From Candidatus Zixiibacteriota bacterium (lineage in GTDB: Bacteria > Zixibacteria > MSB-5A5 > SM1-73): a stretch of DNA of 24,982 bases. How positions within the stretch are numbered: position 1 is the stretch's first letter; each line of letters opens with the position of its first letter. The stretch is taken from the NCBI GenBank assembly GCA_029933635.1, contig JAOZNS010000010.1:1-24982 (forward strand), written 5' to 3'. Positions 22,472 to 24,982 of the stretch are shown here, piece by piece. The position numbers and the translations under genes are program-made. The notes beneath the pieces were generated by a model. It saw only the letters and a program-made list of their open reading frames with translations, did no database searches and had not been told where the DNA came from.

Positions 22472-23317
22472 ATGACATTCACCAACATAGATTTGGTTAA
22501 AAAACATATCTTGGAGCACGAGCTTGGCACGGTCAGCAGGGAAAATGTGGCTTGTCGTCTGGTGGGGGAAACGCCGTTTCAACTTCCTCATATTTTGCTT
22601 CTTTCTGGCTCGGAGAAGGTGAAGGCTAAAGAGCAGAATGCTCCCATACAGGAGAGCGTGGACTTTGCTTCTTCGGAGACGGCTCAACTGGCGCATGAGG
22701 AGCTGATTCCCGACACCATGGTGGTGGCAAACGACTCCTCACTGGGGAAAATCTATGTGGAGAACTTAGACTACTCCATAGACTACGACCAAGGAAGGAT
22801 AACAAGATTATCTAACGGATCCATTCCTCCAGCATCCTCCGTGGTGGTTTGGTATCTTTCTTTTCGGATATACCAGAAGGATACAGATTACCAGATCGAT
22901 TACAACAAAGGACAGATCAAAAGGCTGAGTTCTGGAGATATCGAGGACGGTCAGTGGGTGTTGGTGGACTATGGGGTGGAGTTTGCCCTTCTAAACGATG
23001 AGGTGATTGAAAATGCTATCAAAGAAGCAAACGATCAGGTTATAAAATACATCGATCCCTCATACGCCAACTCCACCGATCAATCTCTGGTGACCGCGGA
23101 GACCTATCTGGCGGTTTCCATACTGTGTAACGTCAAAGCGATGGAAGCCATGACCCAAAACGTTGCTTCAGGCTCGGGCTGGCAGGCTCACTCTCTGTCC
23201 TTGGCCTGGTCTAAGATGTCCAGCACATATCGAGATCAAGCATACCAGCTTCTGCAAAGATTCAGAAAAGATCCCGGCAGTTTTTGCGCACCTTATGCGG
23301 CCAGGTCAACTAAATAG
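22472..23317 (+). CDS. Probable head-tail connector/adaptor with a duplicated beta unit
   Basis: The 281-residue protein has three parts. Residues 1-80 are a mixed N-terminal region. Residues ~95-128 and ~133-167 are two copies of one beta unit: compare DYSIDYDQGRITRLSNG with DYQIDYNKGQIKRLSSG. Residues ~175-281 are helical (DEVIENAIKEANDQVIKYID, then VTAETYLAVSILCNVKAMEAM), a layout typical of gp6-type head-tail connectors, which bind beneath the portal ring. The duplicated DY-x-IDY-x-x-G-x-I unit occurs in phage virion proteins as I recall. A role in closing the head or joining the tail is inferred from the helical C-terminus and gene order. Confidence 0.6.
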   Translation: MTFTNIDLVKKHILEHELGTVSRENVACRLVGETPFQLPHILLLSGSEKVKAKEQNAPIQESVDFASSETAQLAHEELIPDTMVVANDSSLGKIYVENLDYSIDYDQGRITRLSNGSIPPASSVVVWYLSFRIYQKDTDYQIDYNKGQIKRLSSGDIEDGQWVLVDYGVEFALLNDEVIENAIKEANDQVIKYIDPSYANSTDQSLVTAETYLAVSILCNVKAMEAMTQNVASGSGWQAHSLSLAWSKMSSTYRDQAYQLLQRFRKDPGSFCAPYAARSTK

Positions 23318-23388
23318 CTCTTTTCCTCTTCTGCTTTCCATTTCATGAAGAAGGAAGATAAAAGATAGGTTCAAAAGACGAGGAGATC

Positions 23389-23760
23389 ATGAACGTTACG
23401 TTAGACTATCTCAGAGGAAGAAGAACCTGGGTGGTGCCCAATTTTGTGGTATGGGGAGATTGGTCTTGGGCTTCTTTTTTTCTTCTCTATACCGAGTTCG
23501 GTGAAAGCTCCAAAAGAGTGATTCTGGCAAAGAAGAATCTGGGCGGTCTGGATCAGATGGTGAATTTCTCCAACCTCTCTGATTTCAGGGGAAATCAGCT
23601 TCCGGAGACGATTCAAAATCCCAAGGTGATAGTTCTGCCCAAAAATGAAGTCAACTGCTTTGTGGTGGGGAAAGAGATGGAGACCGGATTCAGGATCGCT
23701 AAGTCTTCCGAGATAGGAAAGACCGGATTGGTCGATTTGATGATCGTGGAGATGGGATAA
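23389..23760 (+). CDS. Unknown virion-cluster protein (123 aa)
   Basis: GAGGAG lies 4 bp ahead of the ATG, a good translation signal. The sequence starts MNVTLDYLRGRRTWVVPNF and then alternates aromatic-rich (VVWGDWSWASFFLLYTEFG) and mixed segments, with no signal peptide and no transmembrane helix of clear strength. The last part, VVGKEMETGFRIAKSSE, is unremarkable. I recognise no family. Its position after the connector is where phages encode head-closure or tail-terminator proteins, which are often of about this size, but that is position-based only. Confidence 0.5.
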   Translation: MNVTLDYLRGRRTWVVPNFVVWGDWSWASFFLLYTEFGESSKRVILAKKNLGGLDQMVNFSNLSDFRGNQLPETIQNPKVIVLPKNEVNCFVVGKEMETGFRIAKSSEIGKTGLVDLMIVEMG

Positions 23761-23838
23761 AGGTGTTTGAGGTTTAAAGCCAAAAGATTCTCCTAAGAAG
23801 GTTATCGATTTGGGTCCTCCAAAAAATCTCCCTCTATC

Positions 23839-24144
23839 ATGAAAGGAAAAGCTAAAAAGAAGACCAAATCCGCAAGGACTTCCAGGAAGACGAAGACTAA
23901 ACAGATATCGGATCTGCGACTTCTGGAGCTTTTGATTAATAAGTTCATCGAGAAGCTGGAGAAAAATGGGTTCGAGCCCAAGGTGCAGGATGCGTTGAAG
24001 GCAATTCAGCTAAAACAAAAGCTGGCACAAACCTCAGAAGCAGAAAATATCTTTTGGGAGCTGATAGATCAGTTACGCAAGGAGGAGTTGGGCAAAAGGT
24101 CCTCTAAGGAGGATGACTCTGATTCTTCGGATGATCAAAGGTGA
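23839..24144 (+). CDS. Small basic, helical protein of unknown function (101 aa)
   Basis: The N-terminal 20 residues are almost all Lys, Arg, Thr and Ser, the middle (~24-90) is predicted helical (LRLLELLINKFIEKLEKNG, VQDALKAIQLKQKLA), and the tail is acidic (KEDDSDSSDDQ). The basic head and acidic tail could suit a DNA- or partner-binding role. The ribosome site is poor. Possible roles include small terminase or tail assembly factor, but no motif decides. It ends 10 bp before the next gene. Confidence 0.45.
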   Translation: MKGKAKKKTKSARTSRKTKTKQISDLRLLELLINKFIEKLEKNGFEPKVQDALKAIQLKQKLAQTSEAENIFWELIDQLRKEELGKRSSKEDDSDSSDDQR

Positions 24145-24154
24145 AGATTGAGAG

Positions 24155-24802
24155 ATGAAAAGGATAAAAAAGCTAATCAGATTTCGAGTCTTACCAGGAT
24201 GCCTGTTTCTGTTTTTGTTTCCGGTTTGGGTACAGGCGGATTCGGAGACGATTTATCCCGACACGGTGGGGGGATTTCATCCTAACGAGTTTCGGCATGA
24301 GAACCGTTGTGATGCTACCCTACATTATCAGTGTGTAGATGATGATTCGGATGCGGATTATGTTTATGATTCAACCACTACTGGTGGAGGGGGATATGAG
24401 AGTTTCAAATGGAAGTGCACCCAGACATGGAGCACCATTGATTCGATTAAGATAACCGCACGAGCAAAAAATTCTGGATTATTCGGAGAAGGTAATTCGC
24501 TTATATTTGGTTATTTTTATTCAGCTGGCGAATTTATAGCTATGAACGAAATTTGCACCAAATCTACCTCAACGAGTTTCTCTGAGTTCACTTGTGTTAC
24601 AACGCAAGATCATAATGGAGACCCTTACACTCAATCTAAAATTGAAGACGATTACGAATTTGGTTTCAAAATAGGCATGAATTCTCAATTTTATAAATAC
24701 ATCTCTTCTTATAAGCTGACCATCTACGGCACGATTTCTGCAGGAGGCGATAAAGCCAAAGAGAGAAGAAAAAGACTTTTGCAGGAGAGTGGGCGAAAAT
24801 GA
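24155..24802 (+). CDS. Secreted protein with virion-surface-type beta domain
   Basis: The 215-residue protein has a basic N-terminus and hydrophobic core (~11-25) ending VQA, a good signal-peptide cut site at 28. The mature part starts with a segment ending CVDDDSDADYVYDSTTTGGG, followed by IDSIKITARAKNSG, the pattern of a beta domain I know from phage and virus surface proteins (a D-x-D-x-x-YVY ... I-x-S-V-x-V-x-A-R form). Seven cysteines in the whole product (one in the signal segment) could form disulfides outside the cell. A basic tail (KERRKRLLQESGRK) closes it. It overlaps the next gene by ATGA. A Sec signal on such a protein is unexpected for a phage and is reported as a finding. Confidence 0.6.
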   Translation: MKRIKKLIRFRVLPGCLFLFLFPVWVQADSETIYPDTVGGFHPNEFRHENRCDATLHYQCVDDDSDADYVYDSTTTGGGGYESFKWKCTQTWSTIDSIKITARAKNSGLFGEGNSLIFGYFYSAGEFIAMNEICTKSTSTSFSEFTCVTTQDHNGDPYTQSKIEDDYEFGFKIGMNSQFYKYISSYKLTIYGTISAGGDKAKERRKRLLQESGRK

Positions 24803-24982
24803 AGATTTTATCTAAGCTATTTGCTTTAGCGATTTTGCTGTCTGCCATCTCGGTTTGGGCGTCCTTCGGTGAGTTTGGCGATGGCACATCTCCATCCGAT
24901 ACCGTCTATATGGAGTTTTCCACGTGGGATTCCTCTGGGCACGGGGCGGATGCGGATTCGGTTTGCTGGTTGAGATTTTATT
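24799..24982 (+). CDS. Secreted protein, start of gene only (cut by right edge)
   Basis: The ATG at 24799 overlaps the previous stop as ATGA, indicating translational coupling. Sixty-one codons are visible. A signal peptide (MKILSKLFALAILLSAISVWA) precedes an Asp/Ser-rich segment including DTVYMEFSTWDSSGHGADAD and the start SVCWLRFY. It would be an exported or surface protein. Too little is present for a family; the DTV...DADSV-type start suggests a fibre or beta domain, by impression only. Confidence 0.5.
   Translation, partial: MKILSKLFALAILLSAISVWASFGEFGDGTSPSDTVYMEFSTWDSSGHGADADSVCWLRFY

Overview
This window looks like a chromosomal segment of an uncultured Gram-negative-type bacterium carrying a phage-derived structural gene cluster. 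The strongest lineage clue is a secreted zinc carboxypeptidase ending in a dockerin-like calcium-binding repeat pair, next to a secreted cohesin-like protein. I associate this pairing with Zixibacteria and related candidate phyla, but from memory only; a tree is needed. GC content is moderate, starts are ATG, GTG or TTG with GGAGG-type ribosome sites, and intergenic spaces hold many short palindromes.

Region 1 (1-5400, minus strand) holds ordinary cellular genes. They are a cut-off NtrC-type sigma-54 response regulator with its membrane histidine kinase, a secreted thioredoxin-fold protein, a family M32 carboxypeptidase (Taq type) and a VanZ-like membrane protein. Several have readable -35/-10 boxes.

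Region 2 (5400-10800, plus strand) holds thiC (hydroxymethylpyrimidine phosphate synthase) with a long leader but no recognisable TPP riboswitch, then the cohesin-like protein and the M14 carboxypeptidase with a dockerin-like tail.

Region 3 (11349 to the right edge) is a virus head and virion-surface cluster. In order: portal, large terminase, two minus-strand host-like small genes, a 750-residue fusion protein, a membrane-anchored coiled-coil protein, a helical protein, a probable decoration protein, a probable HK97-type major capsid protein, a sialidase-like propeller, a probable connector, two unknown proteins, and two secreted proteins (the last cut by the edge). Unlike a typical phage, the genes are loosely spaced, short palindromic repeats lie between and even inside them, and no integrase, repressor, tRNA or attachment site is visible. 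The element may be a domesticated or ageing prophage, or a gene-transfer-agent-like system.

The main discovery candidate is the fusion protein (15662-17914). It joins an N-terminal prohead-protease-like domain, a nucleotidyltransferase-like stretch, a complete ATP-dependent DNA ligase and a LigD-type 3'-phosphoesterase-like domain. The linker before the last domain is encoded by the same GCAGTCCGCAGT-type repeat found between neighbouring genes. This puts DNA-end repair and capsid maturation in one polypeptide, possibly released by self-cleavage and packaged in the head.
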